NCBI GenBank assembly: GCA_029237775.1
Contig: JAQZBR010000002.1
Location: 496,001-560,000, forward strand
DNA length: 64,000 bases
Reading direction: 5' to 3'
Source of the DNA: Bacteroidota bacterium
Lineage (GTDB): Bacteria; Bacteroidota; Bacteroidia; 2-12-FULL-35-15
Shown: in pieces, positions 8,283 through 17,416 of the stretch
Numbering within the stretch: position 1 is the first letter of the stretch
Layout of the letters: each line of letters begins with the position of its first letter
Translations under genes and position numbers: made by a program
Notes under the pieces: generated by a model
What the model saw: the letters and a program-made list of their open reading frames with translations, nothing else
What the model was told of the DNA's origin: nothing
Database searches by the model: none

Positions 8283-8903
8283 ATGGTTTACCGTTTTAAA
8301 ATAACATTTGAAGACAACGAGGATGTTTACCGTGAGATTGAGATAAAATCTACCCAAACCTTTGAGGATTTTCACAATGCGATCGTTCAGTCGATCTCTT
8401 TTGATAATATGCATGATGCATCTTTTTTCATCAGTGACGACTACTACAGAAAAGGTGAAGAGATCCGTCTTAAGCCTGCTGAAGGGCTTCGCCAGATGAA
8501 AAAATGTAAGATGGCTCTGCTGATTGACGATCCTCATCAGAAGTTTGTGTACGTATACGATCCTAAAACACAATGGACGTTTATGGTTGAACTTCTTAAG
8601 ATTGTTCCCGATGATGTAAAGGCCAGCTACCCAAAAGTTGCCAAAAGTGTTGGAGAAGCTCCGAAACAGCACAAAGCCAGCACTATTGTAGCACCGGTAG
8701 ACGAGGAAGATTTCGATGATCATGAACCGCATAGCGATGACGAAGCATATACTCTTGCGCACAGCGAAGATGAAACTGCATTATTAGAAGGTGAAGAAGG
8801 CGAAGAAGAAGTGTCCGAAGAGGCTGATGAAGAAGCGCATGATGATGAAGAAGGATCCGATGATTTTGCCGGATCTGCTGATCACGAAGGTGACGAATTC
8901 TAG
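8283..8903 (+). CDS. pRiA4b ORF3-like domain protein with acidic tail
   Basis: The 206-aa protein begins with YRFKITFEDNEDVYREIEI and continues with a pattern (FHDNAIVQSISFDN-like, ISDDYYRKGEEI) that matches the pRiA4b ORF-3-like domain across residues 1-120. The C-terminal 75 residues or so are extremely acidic (runs of EEGEEE, EEAHDDEEGSDD), probably disordered. The domain is known from plasmid and transposon passenger genes and from chromosomal proteins of unknown role. No transposase is nearby, so this looks like a stable chromosomal copy. Confidence 0.75.
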   Translation: MVYRFKITFEDNEDVYREIEIKSTQTFEDFHNAIVQSISFDNMHDASFFISDDYYRKGEEIRLKPAEGLRQMKKCKMALLIDDPHQKFVYVYDPKTQWTFMVELLKIVPDDVKASYPKVAKSVGEAPKQHKASTIVAPVDEEDFDDHEPHSDDEAYTLAHSEDETALLEGEEGEEEVSEEADEEAHDDEEGSDDFAGSADHEGDEF

Positions 8904-9037
8904 TTTATTTTTCGTTTGTCGTTGTATTGTTTGTCGTTTGTAGTTGGGAGACCGCTAAAAGATCATTTTGAATTATCAACCAACTATATTTTGAAGGACA
9001 AATTTGAACGATAAAAAACGTAAGATTAAATCACCTT

Positions 9038-9946
9038 GTGAAAACAAATAAATTTCTTATTGTTATTGTGGGGCCTACGGCTGTTGGTAAAACCGCTTTG
9101 GGAGTCCGCCTTGCAAAACAGTTTGAGACTGAAATTCTTTCTGTTGATTCAAGGCAATTCTTTCGGGAAATAAGCATAGGGACTGCAAAGCCTTCAAAGA
9201 ATGAAATGGAAGGTATCACCCATCATTTCATTGATTCACACTCGATCTCGGAAAATTACAATGTTGGTAAATTTGAAACTGAAGCAATTCAATTGTTGGA
9301 TGAGCTTTTTCAAAAAAAGGATATTGTTACTATGGTCGGAGGATCAGGCCTCTATATTGACGCGGTCTGTAAAGGCTTTGATGAGCTTCCGGAAGCAAAC
9401 CCTGAAATACGTAAACAGATCGACACAATTTACGAAGAGCAGGGAATAGTAGCACTCCAATTAATGCTTAAAGAGCTCGATCCTGTTTATCATTCCCAGG
9501 TTGATCTAAGTAATCCACAACGCTTAAGCCGAGCACTTGAAGTGTGCTTATCAGCCGGAAAACCTTATTCCGCTTTGCGCGAAGGAAAGATAAAATCAAG
9601 GAATTTTAATATGATTAAGATTGGCTTGAATACTTCAAGGGAGGTTCTTTATGACAAAATCAACCAACGCGTTGATCAAATGATGCGGGACGGCTTGCTT
9701 GAAGAAGCCAGATCGGTTCTGCCTTTTAGAAATGCGAACGCTTTGCAGACAGTAGGGTACAAAGAATTGTTCGATCATCTGGATGGGAAAACAGATCTAA
9801 AAACTGCTGTTGATTTAATTAAACAGAACACCAGGAGGTTCGCTAAACGACAATTGACCTGGTTCAGACGTGATGCTGATATTAAATGGTTTGAACCGGA
9901 GCAGATTGAAGAGATCGTAGAATATATTGGAAAGACTGTTAGTTAG
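9038..9946 (+). CDS. miaA: tRNA dimethylallyltransferase
   Basis: The 302-aa enzyme transfers dimethylallyl from DMAPP to A37 of tRNAs reading UNN codons. The Walker A motif GPTAVGKT is at 12-19, and DSRQFF and the FAKRQLTWFRRD C-terminal motif are in place. The start is GTG at 9038 (TTGTGAAAACAAAT); the Walker loop sits where it should from this start. It is a typical length for the family. Confidence 0.95.
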   Translation: MKTNKFLIVIVGPTAVGKTALGVRLAKQFETEILSVDSRQFFREISIGTAKPSKNEMEGITHHFIDSHSISENYNVGKFETEAIQLLDELFQKKDIVTMVGGSGLYIDAVCKGFDELPEANPEIRKQIDTIYEEQGIVALQLMLKELDPVYHSQVDLSNPQRLSRALEVCLSAGKPYSALREGKIKSRNFNMIKIGLNTSREVLYDKINQRVDQMMRDGLLEEARSVLPFRNANALQTVGYKELFDHLDGKTDLKTAVDLIKQNTRRFAKRQLTWFRRDADIKWFEPEQIEEIVEYIGKTVS

Positions 9947-10124
9947 AGGTAATAGATAATAGACCGTAGACACAGACAATAGACCATAATGACCAATTTT
10001 TTTTTAGTGGACTGTACAAGAACGTCAAACATACAAGTTCTAAAACCAACTCTCAGTGATCTCAGTGCCTTAGTCCGTAGGACTTCTATGGAGTGGTAAA
10101 AAATAACGCATTAGCGGTAAAACG
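9947..10124. repeat. Intergenic stretch of two dispersed repeat types
   Basis: The 178-bp gap holds an ATAGATAATAGACCGTAGACACAGACAATAGACC tract (like 41502-41580) and then CTCAGTGATCTCAGTGCCTTAG followed by GGAGTGGTAAAAA, an inverted copy of the TTTTACCACTAAGGCACTAAG family. No coding potential or tRNA was seen. Confidence 0.45.
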
Positions 10125-11366
10125 ATGCTTTCATTAATAAGGGAATACGGAAAACTTGATCGCTCTATCCATAATATAATTGTGGTTGAATTCTTTGTTC
10201 AGATGATCAACCTTTCCTTCATGGCAATCCTCCCCCTCTACATGAAAGTAGAAGGTTATACCGATGCCCAGTATGCGCACTTTACCTCCTACCGCTATCT
10301 TGGTATGCTTGCCCTTGCACTCGGTTTAGGGATGTATATCAAAGGCAGAAAGATCCTTCCAATGTTTTATATTGCAACAGTTGGAGTTCCATTTTTTGGT
10401 TTGTTGATCCTGATAGGTGTTCATATTCATTCTGATTCACTCTTGTTGATGTCTCATCTTTTATGGGGAACAGCTTATACTTTTATACAGATCCCGGTCC
10501 TCCCCTATATTCTTAGGAATGTTCCCGTACATCAGCATACTTCTGCAATTACACTGAATTTTGCAACATGGAGCCTTGCAAGTATTTTGAGCTTCCTGTT
10601 TATCGGGGTTTTTAATACGATAGACCCTGTTCTGTTCAACGAGAAACACTTGCTTTTTGGAATTGTCATCTTAAGTTTCAGTTCAATATATTTTATTTTA
10701 CGGGTAAATAAAGATGAACATGTACCTGTACTGACAGAAAAGAGAAGCAATATCAAAGGTTATGACTGGAAACTGATATTCAAAGCAATGGTTCCCACTT
10801 CCATTATTGCTTTCGGGGCAGGATTCACCATTCCGTTTATAAGTCTGTTCTTTTCCAATGTGCATCATATGAGCACAGCTGAATTTTCATATATGTCATT
10901 TGCTGCTTCATTCATTGTCGCTTATGCTGCCTTGTGGGTTCCAAAGATCAAAGAAGGAATCGGATATAAACGAGCTGTTCCATTAACACAATCTCTTGCG
11001 ATAATGGCGCTCGTTGTTATGGCAACAACACAATACTACAGTCATATAAGCACTGCTGTAGTGATAGCAATTATATTTTACCTTATTCGCCAGCCATTGA
11101 TGAACATCGCGGCTCCGATGACCTCGGATATCACAATGAAGTATGTAGGCGCAAGCAACCGGGAAATGACAAGTGGCTTAACATCCGCGATCTGGTCCGG
11201 TTCCACTTTTTTTTCCGCGATCATCTTTGGAATTCTTAGACATATGAACGTGGATTATGTAAATATATTCCTCATTACTGCAGCGCTTTACAGCATTGGA
11301 GTCATCTGGTATATGATACTGATTCATGACTACCATAAAAGGGAAAAGATGGGTTTGATTAGTTAG
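10125..11366 (+). CDS. MFS transporter
   Basis: The 413-aa protein has about 12 hydrophobic segments arranged as two bundles with a central charged loop (VNKDEHVPVLTEKRSNIKGYD, about residues 195-215). This is the major facilitator layout. A cytoplasmic YIKGRKILP loop sits between helices 2 and 3. No substrate can be inferred, and it has no closely linked enzyme gene. Its plus-strand neighbours are over 100 bp away. Confidence 0.8.
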   Translation: MLSLIREYGKLDRSIHNIIVVEFFVQMINLSFMAILPLYMKVEGYTDAQYAHFTSYRYLGMLALALGLGMYIKGRKILPMFYIATVGVPFFGLLILIGVHIHSDSLLLMSHLLWGTAYTFIQIPVLPYILRNVPVHQHTSAITLNFATWSLASILSFLFIGVFNTIDPVLFNEKHLLFGIVILSFSSIYFILRVNKDEHVPVLTEKRSNIKGYDWKLIFKAMVPTSIIAFGAGFTIPFISLFFSNVHHMSTAEFSYMSFAASFIVAYAALWVPKIKEGIGYKRAVPLTQSLAIMALVVMATTQYYSHISTAVVIAIIFYLIRQPLMNIAAPMTSDITMKYVGASNREMTSGLTSAIWSGSTFFSAIIFGILRHMNVDYVNIFLITAALYSIGVIWYMILIHDYHKREKMGLIS

Positions 11367-11385
11367 AGGTGAGATTGTAGGTTGC

Positions 11386-11425
11386 TGCATCATCCAGAAC
11401 TTGTTTCAGGATCGGGGTGCGGGAT
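11386..11425. repeat. Dispersed palindromic element CATCCAGAACTTGTTTCAGGATC
   Basis: ATCCAGAACTTGTTTCAGGAT is an imperfect palindrome followed by CGGGGTGCGGGATTC. I recognise the GATCCTGAAACAAGTTC core as a short palindromic unit that is scattered in many Bacteroidota and other genomes. It lies between convergent genes and may act as a weak terminator. Confidence 0.5.
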
Positions 11426-11432
11426 TCTACAG

Positions 11433-12407
11433 CTAAAACCCCAACCAATTCCCTTTCACACCATATTTAGTAAACTCAAGCGAAGGAGCAGGAATTTTAA
11501 TAAAACCGACTGAATAAAAAACTGTCTTCAGGAACTTTGATCTGGTTTTAATTCTGGTCAGATCCACATCCAGTGATAAATAAAATTGCCTGTAACGTTC
11601 GAAGTAAATATGTTGTCCATGCTCGTTGCGATAAACAGGATTGTAATCACCACCTGTCATTCCGTTAGCTCCATATCCCACAGCTATATTCAGCCATTTG
11701 GGAAATTTACTTTCAGTACTCATGAACGAATATGGATTAACTGAAAGCCAATATGTTTGTCCGTTATAATCCTTCAGAATATTTTCCTGAAGCGATGATC
11801 CTAATATTTCCGGACGGTATTTAGCATATTCACTTTGAACGAATGAATATTTTAAAACTATTCTTTGATCATCCCATGCCAGCTGTTGGCCGATACATAA
11901 AAGAGAGCCTGCCGTATTTGCCCCAAAATCAGCCAGCGAGAAGCCCCATTCTGACGAATACCCATCAAGAACTTCAATCGTTGTCTGGTAAACTGAACCA
12001 AGCATCCCGCCAAACCATATTGCTTTTTTTCGCGATACTCCGGTCCAGTTCAAAAATCCCATTCCAATTCTACCAACATAATACGATGTTGTTGCATGAC
12101 CAATCTTATCCATCTGCATCCATTCATGACTATCATCAAAAAAATGAAATGAGGAGCGCGGATAATCCTTATACCAGAGTTCATTTAAGCCAATAAGAGA
12201 GCCGCCATATAAAGCAGCTTCGGACGATATAACAAATGCAAGGCGTTTAGGATTGAATTTGCGGGCTGGAAACTCACAAACACTTAACTTATTTATTGAG
12301 GTGTCAGAATTAATAGACGTAGCTGTGTCAATTTGCGAATAGCCCTTCACTACTGCAAGTAAGCATAAAAATGCTAAAGGGAAATATTTTTTTAATGGGA
12401 ATGACAC
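11433..12407 (-). CDS. DUF2279 outer-membrane-type protein
   Basis: The 324-aa protein has a Sec signal peptide (about residues 1-24, ending at YSQ). The central region (WMQMDKIGHATTSYYVGR and the later VLDGYSSEWGFSLADFGAN) carries the DUF2279/YfiM signature, with the conserved acidic DxxANTAG segment, and the C-terminal half alternates like a beta-barrel or strand-rich protein. The start is GTG at 12407, giving a normal signal peptide. A near -7 box (TACCTTTA) is just upstream. Function is unknown; the family is linked to envelope proteins. Confidence 0.82.
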   Translation of the reverse strand: MSFPLKKYFPLAFLCLLAVVKGYSQIDTATSINSDTSINKLSVCEFPARKFNPKRLAFVISSEAALYGGSLIGLNELWYKDYPRSSFHFFDDSHEWMQMDKIGHATTSYYVGRIGMGFLNWTGVSRKKAIWFGGMLGSVYQTTIEVLDGYSSEWGFSLADFGANTAGSLLCIGQQLAWDDQRIVLKYSFVQSEYAKYRPEILGSSLQENILKDYNGQTYWLSVNPYSFMSTESKFPKWLNIAVGYGANGMTGGDYNPVYRNEHGQHIYFERYRQFYLSLDVDLTRIKTRSKFLKTVFYSVGFIKIPAPSLEFTKYGVKGNWLGF

Positions 12408-12526
12408 ACTTTAAAGGTAGGAAGAATAAGGTGAAAGACAATGTAAGAGTAATGAATCAAACCATTAAATCCGATTTCTTCATTAACACAGAATCGTAAA
12501 TTCGTACAAATTCGTAATCGTAGTTA

Positions 12527-13705
12527 CTACTCCTGTCGGAAATAGTTCAAAGCGGAAAGGTCAACCAGATGCACATCCTTATAATAATAACTCAGAATAC
12601 TTTTGTATGAATATTTAAATTTAGCCATCTTCATTGCACCTTCCTGGCAAAGCCCAACTCCATGCCCGTAACCACGTCCGCTGAAAACAACATTGTCACC
12701 TTTCTGCTCGACCGAGAAATAGGTGGATTTTAATTGAAAATCGGCACGGATCACTTTTAGTGGAATTTTGAGATCCTTATCAACAAAGAAAATCGCTCTT
12801 CCATTAGCCTGATTAAAATTACTGGCGGTATTCATTTTGATCGTATCATCAACAGGGTATTTGTGTTTTAGCTGGAGGTACGACTTCCAATCTTCCAGAG
12901 GGATTGTTCGCTGCCACTTTGCATGTGGTTGCCTTAAACAAAAAGTGTCTTTCACTGATTTTAAATATCCGGTAGAAATGCTCCAGACATCCTGCGAGTT
13001 AACTGTTTGCCCTCCACAATTTGAATGGAAAGCAGCAGTGATAAGATTGAGATCATTATCAACCACAACAAGCCCTTTTGTAGCCGTAACAGCTTGTGCG
13101 ATCTCACTTTCCTTGCATTTGCTAAGGTATGCCTGACAGTGAACATCATCGCAAACCTGATAACCATCTGCTATGTGTCGGTTAAGATTTGCGAGAAGAT
13201 ATGTCCTGCATAAAATAGATTGCAATTTATAATATTCCAGACTTGTTTTCGTACCTGATTCAGACTCCACTACTCCACCGATATATTTTTCAAGATCGAC
13301 CTTGTTTACAAGCAGGAATTGTTTTCTGTCTGCCGAAAGGCTCACTTCCATATCATCGTCATATACCCGCAATTTACTTTCCGGAACAACTGCCTTAATC
13401 TTAAAGGAAGAAGGATTTTCCTTCGCGAAAAATTTGATTGAAGCGAATTTGCCGATCGTGCGCTCAAATGTTTTTAACAAAATAGAATCATTTTCAATGC
13501 TCATTTGAAAAATGCCGGAGCCATCGGCAGAATCAGCGATAAGCTTACCGTCTCCAAGAAGCTTATATGACCCGGAAAGAGGAGAGAAAATAAATGTATT
13601 GATCACCCTGCTCGTTAGGATCCGGACAGTCACAATGCCTGCAGAAGCGTTAACCGCAGAAAAAATAAATATTGAAAATATTATACAACGCTTAAAAATA
13701 TTCAT
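12527..13705 (-). CDS. SpoIID/LytB domain protein
   Basis: The 392-aa exported protein has a signal peptide in residues 1-22 (ending NASAG) and a SpoIID domain with LEKYIGGVVESESG, the LQSILCRTYLLAN segment and the AAFHSNCGGQTVNSQDVWS segment. In Bacillus, SpoIID is a lytic transglycosylase acting on glycan stripped of stem peptides, and LytB enhances an amidase. A non-sporulating Gram-negative host implies cell-wall remodelling in the periplasm. The C-terminal GRGYGHGVGLCQEGA motif is intact. It starts 4 bp after the stop of lpxB, so it is almost surely co-transcribed with it. Confidence 0.9.
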   Translation of the reverse strand: MNIFKRCIIFSIFIFSAVNASAGIVTVRILTSRVINTFIFSPLSGSYKLLGDGKLIADSADGSGIFQMSIENDSILLKTFERTIGKFASIKFFAKENPSSFKIKAVVPESKLRVYDDDMEVSLSADRKQFLLVNKVDLEKYIGGVVESESGTKTSLEYYKLQSILCRTYLLANLNRHIADGYQVCDDVHCQAYLSKCKESEIAQAVTATKGLVVVDNDLNLITAAFHSNCGGQTVNSQDVWSISTGYLKSVKDTFCLRQPHAKWQRTIPLEDWKSYLQLKHKYPVDDTIKMNTASNFNQANGRAIFFVDKDLKIPLKVIRADFQLKSTYFSVEQKGDNVVFSGRGYGHGVGLCQEGAMKMAKFKYSYKSILSYYYKDVHLVDLSALNYFRQE

Positions 13706-13709
13706 CTTC

Positions 13710-14810
13710 TTATCTTTGTAAATAGCTTAACATTAACTCCGCAGCTTTTGCAGATGCGCCTGACCCTCCAAGCTTTTCTTTTAATACAGCATAATCAGCC
13801 AGCAAGCGCTTCCTCGAGGCCGGCTCCAGTAGTTTATCAAGCTCAGCTTTGAGATTCTTTTCATTAAGCTCACTTTGTATTAACTCCTTAACGATCTCCT
13901 TATCCATGATCAGATTTACCAACGAAATAAATTTCACCTTGATAAGCTGCCTTGCAATTAAATATGAAATTGCTCCACCCTTGTAGCAAACAACTTCCGG
14001 GACTCCGAATAAAGCTGTTTCAAGGGTTGCAGTTCCTGATGTGACCAGAGCGGCTTCAGAACGCTGCAACAATTGATATGTCTGATTATAAACTATCTTG
14101 ACATCGTTGTCGTTTATAAATGTCTGATAAAACTCAATCGTTTGAGAAGGAGCTCCCGCGATCACGAACTGATGATTTGGATAATATTTTTTAATGCTTA
14201 AAAAAATCGGAAGCATAGTTGTGATCTCTTGTTTTCGGCTTCCGGGCAATAAAGCGATCACAGGCTTTGAAGTTGTTATTTTCCAATCCGTTGAATTCAA
14301 GGTTTGTCCCGAAACAGCATCCAAGAGAGGATGTCCGACAAAGTCAACATTGTAATCGAACTTCCCGTAAAAGTCTTTTTCAAAAGGAAGTATAACGAAC
14401 ATTTTGTCAACGATCTTTTTGATCTTATGCACGCGTGATTGTTTCCAGGCCCAGATCTGAGGAGAGATATAATAAAAAACCTTGAACCCTCTCTTCTTTG
14501 CAAAGTCCGCGATCCGAAGATTGAACCCGGGGTAATCAACCAGAATAATCACATCAGGTTTGTTAGTTAAAATATCCTGTTTACAAATCTCGATGTTTTT
14601 AAGGATCGTTCGTAAGTTCATCACCACTTCCGTGAAACCCATAAAAGCAAGATCCCGGTAGTGCTTAACAAGATGAGCGCCTTGTGCAGACATCAGATCT
14701 CCGCCCCAGCAACGAAACTCAGCAGATATATCCCGCTGTTTCAATTCCTTTATAAGATTGGACGCATGAAGATCACCGGAAGCTTCTCCTGCTATGATAT
14801 AGTATCTCAT
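13710..14810 (-). CDS. lpxB: Lipid-A-disaccharide synthase
   Basis: The 366-aa GT19 enzyme joins UDP-2,3-diacylglucosamine and lipid X to make the tetraacyl disaccharide of lipid A at the inner membrane. The start region MRYYIIAGEASGDLHASNLI is the family hallmark; GFTEVV, YISPQIWAWKQSR and LLPGSRKQEI are present. The ATG overlaps the preceding gene's TAA by one base, which indicates translational coupling. It shows this is a lipid A-making Gram-negative organism. Confidence 0.96.
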   Translation of the reverse strand: MRYYIIAGEASGDLHASNLIKELKQRDISAEFRCWGGDLMSAQGAHLVKHYRDLAFMGFTEVVMNLRTILKNIEICKQDILTNKPDVIILVDYPGFNLRIADFAKKRGFKVFYYISPQIWAWKQSRVHKIKKIVDKMFVILPFEKDFYGKFDYNVDFVGHPLLDAVSGQTLNSTDWKITTSKPVIALLPGSRKQEITTMLPIFLSIKKYYPNHQFVIAGAPSQTIEFYQTFINDNDVKIVYNQTYQLLQRSEAALVTSGTATLETALFGVPEVVCYKGGAISYLIARQLIKVKFISLVNLIMDKEIVKELIQSELNEKNLKAELDKLLEPASRKRLLADYAVLKEKLGGSGASAKAAELMLSYLQR

Positions 14811-15076
14811 TATAAGATTTGGAGGGTATTAGTGAAGAAAGTGAGAGAGGCGATCAGAATAGCTAACACAACAGTCGACAACAATATTCCTTTAGCTGAA
14901 TTATAATATTCCTTATTCAATACAATGTAGAAAGGGATCAGGTTTGCAACCATGCATAAGCTTACATTGACCCTTTGCAGATTGAACGTAACCACCAGCC
15001 AATAATAGATCAGATAGGTTATAACAGGCAACACTAAACCTAACAATATACCTATCCAGGTTTTATTCCAATCCAT
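14810..15076 (-). CDS. Small membrane protein between surE and lpxB
   Basis: The 88-aa protein has three hydrophobic segments (about residues 7-30, 38-55 and 62-85) with few charges, so it is an integral inner-membrane protein. It matches no domain I know. Its stop overlaps the lpxB start by one base (TAATG) and it begins 34 bp after surE, so it belongs to the surE-lpxB-SpoIID unit. I recall small membrane proteins in this position in other Bacteroidota; a role in lipid A or envelope work is only inference. Confidence 0.8.
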   Translation of the reverse strand: MDWNKTWIGILLGLVLPVITYLIYYWLVVTFNLQRVNVSLCMVANLIPFYIVLNKEYYNSAKGILLSTVVLAILIASLTFFTNTLQIL

Positions 15077-15110
15077 GTTCTTTAAATTTTATGGTCAGGT
15101 TTACAAAAAA

Positions 15111-15890
15111 TCAGAATTTTATTTTCTCGATCTGTTTGATTGCGTCATGGGCAGTCATGTCGAATTGTGTCGGCACCACTGAAACATAACCATTCTCCAA
15201 AGCCCAAACATCAGTGTCTTTATGTCCTTTATCAAAATTTTCGAATCGTCCCGTCAACCAGAAATAGGACTTACCGGATGGATCTTTTCTTTCATCAAGC
15301 TCTTCTATCCAGTTCGCCCGGGCCTGCCTGCAAACCTTTATACCTTTCAAAGTATCATATTTTGCGTTCGGTATATTCACATTCAAACAAACATCTTTCG
15401 GCAGACCTTTTTCAAGAACACCTAATGCGATGGCTTTAACAATTTTCTGAGCCGCTTTAAAATCAGCGTCAATCGATTCAGTACATAAAGAGAAACCAAT
15501 CGAAGGGATACTTTCTATGGCACCTTCAACTGCGGCCGACATAGTGCCTGAGTAAATAACATTGATAGACATGTTAGAGCCGTGATTGATCCCTGAAACG
15601 CAAAGATCCGGCTTTCTTTTTAAAATTTTATTTACAGCAATCTTTACGCAATCAACAGGCGTCCCCGTACAACTGTATTCTTCTTTAACACCGTAAATTT
15701 TAACTTTATTTATTCTAAGGGTTGAGTTAATGGTGATCGCATGACCCATACCCGACTGAGGCTTATCAGGCGCCACAACCACAACATCGCCCAATGTGCG
15801 CATTACTTCAACCAATGCAGCGATACCGGGTGCACTGATTCCGTCATCATTTGTTACGAGAATGAGAGGCTTCTTTTTCTTTTTCATCAT
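15111..15890 (-). CDS. surE: 5'/3'-nucleotidase SurE
   Basis: The 259-aa phosphatase acts on nucleoside monophosphates and short polyphosphates. The metal-binding NDDGISAPG loop begins at Asn14 (Asp15, Asp16), and SGINHGSNMSINVIYSGTMS carries the other conserved residues. Three possible starts lie in a row (GTG 15893, ATG 15890, ATG 15887); I chose the first ATG. A TAnnTTTG box (TATTTTTG) ends two bases before it. First gene of a unit with the 88-aa protein, lpxB and the SpoIID-like gene. Confidence 0.94.
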   Translation of the reverse strand: MMKKKKKPLILVTNDDGISAPGIAALVEVMRTLGDVVVVAPDKPQSGMGHAITINSTLRINKVKIYGVKEEYSCTGTPVDCVKIAVNKILKRKPDLCVSGINHGSNMSINVIYSGTMSAAVEGAIESIPSIGFSLCTESIDADFKAAQKIVKAIALGVLEKGLPKDVCLNVNIPNAKYDTLKGIKVCRQARANWIEELDERKDPSGKSYFWLTGRFENFDKGHKDTDVWALENGYVSVVPTQFDMTAHDAIKQIEKIKF

Positions 15891-15892
15891 CA

Positions 15893-15900
15893 CAAAAATA
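15893..15900 (-). promoter_or_regulatory. -7 box abutting surE
   Basis: On the minus strand the bases read TATTTTTG, a full TAnnTTTG match. Only TG separates it from the surE ATG, so transcription would begin at or just inside the first codons; either the mRNA is leaderless or a later ATG (15887) is used. Confidence 0.4.
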
Positions 15901-15970
15901 AGTACTAATTCTTCCTTCTCGATTATTCACATAAGATTGCATTCACATCTGATTGTTGATAAAAGCTGGT

Positions 15971-16008
15971 TTTGAAACTATAATATTATGCCCTTATATT
16001 TAAATTTG
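15971..16008 (+). promoter_or_regulatory. Promoter before the FAD/NAD(P)-binding protein gene
   Basis: TTTG (15971-15974) is followed after 20 bp by TATATTTA (15995-16002), one base off TAnnTTTG, a good match to the Bacteroidota -33/-7 pair. A second overlapping perfect -7 box, TAAATTTG (16001-16008), ends 6 nt before the ATG at 16015. Confidence 0.5.
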
Positions 16009-16014
16009 TGATGT

Positions 16015-17379
16015 ATGAAAAACGTCTGCATTATTGGAGGAGGCTTTAGCGGCATTATGACCGCCATTCAGCTTATCCGGAAATCGCCTGAAGTATATGT
16101 TACGTTAATCAACACTAAGTATCCTCTTTCTCAGGGCATTGCATATAACACCAAAAGTACAGAGCATCTTCTGAATGTGCCTGCCGGAAAAATGAGCCCA
16201 TTCGCTGATCAACCTGGCCTTTTCACAGCCTGGCTTCAATCGGATCCCGCGTTCAAGAAATATCTTTCAGAATCTCTTGATGATTCATTTGTTCCAAGGT
16301 GTTTGTACGGTGAATTTATTAAAGAATTCACCCTGCCTTATCTTGACAATAAAAATCTTAAAGTCATAAATGAAAAGGTGGTATCAGTTAAATCAAAAAA
16401 TGAAAAGTTTTTTATTGAGATGGCTGACCAATCAGGTTTAGAATCGGATGCGCTTGTTCTCGCTATGGGTAATTTCCTCCCGGCTGCGCCAAAAATTCAT
16501 GACACCAGCGCTTTGAAAAAGGAGAACTATTTCGGCAATCCCTGGAACCCTGCGTTTTTAAATAACTTAAAAACAAACGAAGACGTGTTACTCATCGGAA
16601 GCGGGCTTACCATGATTGATTGTATGTTGAGTCTGATTGCAATTGGTCATGAAGGAAAGATCTATTCTGTCTCACCAAGAGGATACCTTCCAAAACCACA
16701 TGTAAAAAAACCGGTTAATTATCCTGATTTTTATTCCGAATTGAAAGGAAAAGATCTTGCAGAAATTCTTTCTGTAGTTCGAAAGCATCTTAAAACTGCT
16801 GAAAAAGATGGCATTCCATGGCAATCAGTAATAGATAGATTGCGGCCACATGTCAAAGATTTATGGTTAAACTTCTCCAAAAAAGATAAACAACGCTTCA
16901 TCTCACATGTCCGGCACATCTGGGGTGTGGCACGCCACCGTCTTCCGGTTGATGTTCATTATAAAACCATTGAGCTTATTGAAAAGGATCAGTTGCGCGT
17001 AATAGGAGGCAGAGTTGAGGCAATTAATTTCACTGATCAATTTGATGTCTCTATAAAACTGAGAAAAAAGCATTACAGTGAACTTATCCGGGTATCGAGA
17101 ATTGTTAATTGTACCGGCCCACAGGGTAATTACAATGAGATCAACGATCCCCTTGTTCAAAGCCTGATTAACAACGGCCTGATCAGTCCGGATGAATTAA
17201 AAATGGGAATCAAGGCGATGCCGGAAGGTAATGTACTGGATAGCTCAGGTAAACCGGTTAAAAATCTTTATGCTGTCGGATCTATACTCCGTGGTGTTTT
17301 ATGGGAAACAACGTCAGTGCCCGATCTTAAGGTGAATGCGGAAAATGTCGCAATTCAGATCATCAATAGCATCGAATAA
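16015..17379 (+). CDS. FAD/NAD(P)-binding protein (YdhS-like, NAD_binding_9)
   Basis: The 454-aa protein has an N-terminal dinucleotide-binding loop (IIGGGFSGIM, Gly8-Gly13), a second Rossmann-like motif in the middle (LIGSGLTMIDC, about residues 196-206) and a C-terminal NCTGP...YAVGS region. This is the layout of the FAD-NAD(P)-binding proteins annotated as YdhS or hydroxyacylglutathione hydrolase-like; their substrates are not known. It precedes ispH by 37 bp but ispH seems to have its own -7 box. Confidence 0.8.
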   Translation: MKNVCIIGGGFSGIMTAIQLIRKSPEVYVTLINTKYPLSQGIAYNTKSTEHLLNVPAGKMSPFADQPGLFTAWLQSDPAFKKYLSESLDDSFVPRCLYGEFIKEFTLPYLDNKNLKVINEKVVSVKSKNEKFFIEMADQSGLESDALVLAMGNFLPAAPKIHDTSALKKENYFGNPWNPAFLNNLKTNEDVLLIGSGLTMIDCMLSLIAIGHEGKIYSVSPRGYLPKPHVKKPVNYPDFYSELKGKDLAEILSVVRKHLKTAEKDGIPWQSVIDRLRPHVKDLWLNFSKKDKQRFISHVRHIWGVARHRLPVDVHYKTIELIEKDQLRVIGGRVEAINFTDQFDVSIKLRKKHYSELIRVSRIVNCTGPQGNYNEINDPLVQSLINNGLISPDELKMGIKAMPEGNVLDSSGKPVKNLYAVGSILRGVLWETTSVPDLKVNAENVAIQIINSIE

Positions 17380-17384
17380 TTGCG

Positions 17385-17392
17385 TAATTTTG
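17385..17392 (+). promoter_or_regulatory. -7 box before ispH
   Basis: TAATTTTG, a full TAnnTTTG match, lies 24 bp before the ispH ATG in the short gap after the FAD protein. No -33 TTTG was seen at the proper distance. Confidence 0.4.
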
Positions 17393-17416
17393 TATTGAAA
17401 ACACCAGTATTTCAAT

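Noticed and set aside
9947-10124. Possible tRNA or small RNA in the gap after miaA
   Set aside because: No cloverleaf arms or T-loop sequence; the text is repeats.
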